A DNA stretch of 64,000 nt from Rhodomicrobium lacus (GTDB lineage: Bacteria > Pseudomonadota > Alphaproteobacteria > Rhizobiales > Rhodomicrobiaceae), in contig NZ_RZNF01000012.1 in NCBI RefSeq assembly GCF_003992725.1, positions 186,001-250,000 on the forward strand, given 5' to 3'. The notes beneath the pieces are model-generated. The model had not been told where the DNA came from. It was given only the letters and a program-made list of their open reading frames with translations, and did no database searches. The position numbers and the translations under genes are program-made. Positions 61,479-64,000 of the stretch are shown here, piece by piece. The first letter of the stretch is position 1. The number at the start of each line of letters is the position of its first letter.

Positions 61479-62543
61479 CTATCGCGCGGCAACGAGGAAA
61501 GGTTCGAGGGCAGGAGCATCGCACGCATCGAGGGCCGAAAAAAGCCGCTCCCACTCCGCGGCACGGTCGTCCCAGCGGGCGAGCCCGCTCCCGGCTATGC
61601 ACGCGCGATTGAGGCGAAGCCAGAGCGCGTCATCCGCGAGGACCTCGCTGGCATGCCGCGTGAAAGTCTCGGCGCTGCTGGCAAGAAAGCCGGTTTCGCC
61701 GTGGCGCACGCGCTCCTTCAGCGCGCCGATCCCGCATGTGACGAGCGGAACGCCCGAGGCCGTTGCCTCCGCGGCCGCAAGGCAAAAGGTTTCGTCGAGG
61801 TCGCCGGGGATGAGCATCACGCGCGCGGTCCTGAGTTCGGCCGCAAGCTCTGCCCGCGCGACGCCCCCGCGTATCTGCACGCCCGGTCCGGCACCGCCGA
61901 TGCGCGCGGCGGCTTCATCAAGGCTCGACTGGGGGCAGAACACGTGCAATTCCGCATCGGGAACGGCCGCGCGAATACCGGGCCAGAGGCGCGCCACGAA
62001 ATCGAGCCCGCGCGAGGGCCGCGAACAGAAGACGGCCTTCGCGGCGCGCGGCGTCGCGTCCGGCTCCGGCGCGAAGAATATCTGCGCCACGCCGTGGGCG
62101 ATCTCCACGCGGCGGCGGTACGGCACGCGCCGGTCGAGCGTCGATGCGTGGTAGCCACCGAGCAGCACCGCCATCGGCCGATGCCAGAGGAGGGCGAGCG
62201 CATTACGCCGCTTGAGAAATTTGCGAAGCGTCGGCGGCGTATGCAGCCATGTCAGCTTGTGGCGCGCCTTGAAGCCCCAATAAAGCCGGTCCGAGTTGAG
62301 CGCGATGGCGACATCGACAGGCGGCAGATCTGAGCGGCTGTCGAGCGGTAGCCACGTCACGCCGCTCTCCACAGACGACGTCTTGAGGCGGTTCAGCGCG
62401 AAGACACGATGGCCGCGCCGCGCAAGCGCCTCCGCGAGATAAATCGCCGAGCTTTCGGTCCCGCCCAACGCGCCCGCGCGAAGCGAAGCGCCCGTATAGG
62501 CGGGATGCTTGTGGTTCGCATGCAGAATCGCGATCGTCGCCAA
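61479..62543 (-). CDS. GT4-like glycosyltransferase (GT-B fold)
   Basis: The 354-residue protein has an N-terminal acceptor half starting IAILHANHKHPAYTGASLRAG and GGTESSAIYLAEALARRGHRV, and a donor half with VFCSRPSRGLDFVARLWPGI, ARVMLIPGDLDETFCLAAAEA (the E-x7-E-like motif in ETFCLAAAEAT) and VRHGETGFLA. This is the layout of GT4-type enzymes that use nucleotide sugars for surface glycans. The exact sugar is unknown. It is probably in one unit with the MAPEG gene, but not functionally linked by sequence. Confidence 0.85.
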   Translation of the reverse strand: MATIAILHANHKHPAYTGASLRAGALGGTESSAIYLAEALARRGHRVFALNRLKTSSVESGVTWLPLDSRSDLPPVDVAIALNSDRLYWGFKARHKLTWLHTPPTLRKFLKRRNALALLWHRPMAVLLGGYHASTLDRRVPYRRRVEIAHGVAQIFFAPEPDATPRAAKAVFCSRPSRGLDFVARLWPGIRAAVPDAELHVFCPQSSLDEAAARIGGAGPGVQIRGGVARAELAAELRTARVMLIPGDLDETFCLAAAEATASGVPLVTCGIGALKERVRHGETGFLASSAETFTRHASEVLADDALWLRLNRACIAGSGLARWDDRAAEWERLFSALDACDAPALEPFLVAAR

Positions 62544-62606
62544 GGGATTGCTCGCCGAACTGTATCAACCGGCTCATACCAACCTATGGTTGCACATTCA
62601 AGCGTC

Positions 62607-63986
62607 TTACTGCGACGTCGTCGTAAATCCGTTGGATATCGCTGCCGCGGAGCCGCGAAGCGTGGACAGGCGCTGCGCCGACGCCTGAAGGTCCGCCAGC
62701 GCAAGCGTGCCGTTTCTCACGGCGTCGGCAATCGCGGCCGCCAGAGCCGCGCGCGTCGCCGCCGGGCTTTCCTTGCCGCCATCCACCACCAGCACGTCGC
62801 AGCCTTTGGCGAAGGAGGACACCGTTTCAGCGGCGCCCGCCGTCATCGTGAGAAGGCAGAAGCGAGGGCCCCGCACGAGGTTTTCATAGGCCGAAAGCGA
62901 TGCCGTCTCATCGCCGATCGTCGCCGCGACCGGCGTGCCCGGATAGGCGACGAGGAGCGACTTCAGGGCGCGCACGGAAAGCTCGCTTTGATCCACCACC
63001 GGCACGGCAATAACGTTGGTGTCCTTGTGGCCCAGGATGAAAGTCTTGGCAAAAACGCCGGATTGCAACGGATTCGCGCCGAAGCTCGACGGGTCCGCCG
63101 CCGCCCCCGAAGGGCTGAGCGCCGGGCCGAAATTCAGGTTGAAGCCGAGATGCGCAAGGTTGAAACCGAGCGAGCGATAGGTGGAATAGGCGTACTCCGG
63201 ATCGCCCCTGCCCGCTATGTCGCCAGGGGCTGGCCACGCCTCGAACTCCTTCAGTTGCGGCAGCGCGTCTTCCTTGCCGCCGATCTCACGGATCGCGAAG
63301 AAGGGCCGTTGAGCCGCGTTTCCCTGCCAAAGAAACTTCACGAGGTCGCGCAGCTGAGCCTTGGAAGCGATATTCTGCCGCGAGAACATCGCGCCTGCAA
63401 TCTGGCCGGATTGCAGCATGGCGCGCATGGCTTTCGGACCGACATCGGCGGGAAGCGTGCCGGGAAAGCGAAGGAACAGCACCTTTCCCACCGCACGGTC
63501 GATCTCGGGGTCGATGGCGGGGCCAATCGGAAGCGGCGCTTCGATGGGCGCGGTCGCCGGAGCGACGGGCTTCGGCTTCTGCTGCGCCTCGGCGGTTCCG
63601 TTTGTGGCGGTGGGCCGCTTCGGTTTCGGCTGCGCTTCGCCGGCGTTGACAGGCGATGATTTCTGTTGCTGCTGCTGCGGTTTCTGCGGGGTGGTGGGCG
63701 TCGTCGTTGCCCAGCCCTCGCGGGGCTGACGCCGCAGGCGATCGAGTTCCTGCTTGAGCTTCCGCTGCGCTTCGGCGTCCGCATCGTCAGCGGATGCGCC
63801 ATTGTTTTGCGCGGTTTTTACCCATTGTCGGCTATTGTCGCCGATGGTGCGCGCTTCGAGCGGTGCTTCCTTGGCGGACGCCACACCGCTATACTCCACC
63901 GCGCCGCTCCCCGCACAAGGTTTGGCGGCGATAAGGGCTAGGCCGAGAGCGAGTCCGCGCAGGATGGGAATGTTTCGATGCGCCAT
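62607..63986 (-). CDS. secreted GH3-like protein, probably not a normal beta-N-acetylhexosaminidase
   Basis: The 459-residue protein has a signal peptide (GLALGLALIAAKPCAGS), then ~110 residues rich in Pro, Gln and Lys (TTTPTTPQKPQ, KPKPVAP). The C-terminal ~310 residues follow the order of GH3 N-terminal domains: VLFLRFPG, GAMFSRQNI, PFFAIREIGG and LGFNLNFGPAL. However, the KHFPGHGDT motif is replaced by KTFILGHKDT (63021-63050), and the region that should carry the catalytic Asp reads as LLTMTAG. I infer a degenerate or repurposed fold. It starts near the right edge but appears complete. Confidence 0.75.
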   Translation of the reverse strand: MAHRNIPILRGLALGLALIAAKPCAGSGAVEYSGVASAKEAPLEARTIGDNSRQWVKTAQNNGASADDADAEAQRKLKQELDRLRRQPREGWATTTPTTPQKPQQQQQKSSPVNAGEAQPKPKRPTATNGTAEAQQKPKPVAPATAPIEAPLPIGPAIDPEIDRAVGKVLFLRFPGTLPADVGPKAMRAMLQSGQIAGAMFSRQNIASKAQLRDLVKFLWQGNAAQRPFFAIREIGGKEDALPQLKEFEAWPAPGDIAGRGDPEYAYSTYRSLGFNLAHLGFNLNFGPALSPSGAAADPSSFGANPLQSGVFAKTFILGHKDTNVIAVPVVDQSELSVRALKSLLVAYPGTPVAATIGDETASLSAYENLVRGPRFCLLTMTAGAAETVSSFAKGCDVLVVDGGKESPAATRAALAAAIADAVRNGTLALADLQASAQRLSTLRGSAAAISNGFTTTSQ

Positions 63987-64000
63987 TGGCTCAAACGTCG

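Noticed and set aside
1-64000. tRNA or rRNA genes, CRISPR arrays, insertion sequences, prophage, attachment sites
   Set aside because: Reading the intergenic stretches showed no cloverleaf-like sequence, regularly spaced repeats, transposase motif or terminal inverted repeats. A tRNAscan or ISfinder search was not possible.

Overview
The window is a chromosomal segment of a GC-rich alphaproteobacterium that makes bacteriochlorophyll. A type-2 reaction centre with an LH1 antenna, a tetraheme PufC, late-step bacteriochlorophyll genes and the methoxylated-carotenoid genes crtC, crtD and crtF identify a purple non-sulfur bacterium. HdaA, AddAB, RegBA, an OmpR/EnvZ-like pair beside ilvE, and an L19 protein carrying an HhH-like extension all fit the Hyphomicrobiales (Rhizobiales). 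A Rhodomicrobium-like genus is my best guess, not a proven one.

Layout. Positions 1-9,000 hold housekeeping genes: a partial gene, a secreted protein, rplS (L19 with a fused domain), a LOG-family gene, tam, rsmD, an RluB-type pseudouridine synthase with a ~500-residue tail, an uncharacterised 350-residue protein, an ICMT-like methyltransferase and tadA. Positions 8,939-11,716 carry the redox regulators regA and regB with senC divergent from them. Positions 11,839-15,955 hold a PHB depolymerase, a 2H-phosphoesterase-like protein, a thioesterase, a small conserved protein and nadD. Positions 15,952-19,056 are proB, a YcxB-like membrane gene, proA and nadD in one direction. Positions 19,090-28,950 hold an Lrp regulator, an MBL hydrolase, a GST, a membrane histidine kinase, two secreted proteins, folB, a GT-like protein, a GT2 and an EnvZ-like kinase. 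Positions 29,010-38,766 hold an OmpR-like regulator, ilvE, murU, addB and addA.

The centre of interest is the photosynthesis gene cluster at 39,070-51,746. On the minus strand crtF-bchC-bchX-bchY-bchZ-pufQ-pufB-pufA-pufL-pufM-pufC forms a superoperon with many 4-7-base stop/start overlaps. On the plus strand crtD and crtC run divergently. Upstream of bchC a promoter-like sequence lies under two PpsR/CrtJ-type boxes exactly 8 bases apart. Hairpins lie between pufQ and pufB, between pufA and pufL, over the pufL ribosome binding site and behind pufC. A 34-codon Lys/Pro/Ala-rich mini-gene with its own terminator follows crtC.

Positions 52,076-63,986 hold an FAH-family hydrolase, a small membrane protein, a DnaJ-like cochaperone, the run AI-2E-type permease - hdaA - ppk - ppx, a MAPEG protein, a glycosyltransferase and a secreted, apparently degenerate GH3-like protein. 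I saw no tRNA, rRNA, CRISPR array, prophage or insertion sequence. No exotic multi-gene system stands out. The most unusual items are the L19-HhH fusion, the giant RluB tail, the H1-like mini-gene with its cluster of inverted repeats, the overlapping crtD/crtC and the degenerate GH3 protein.
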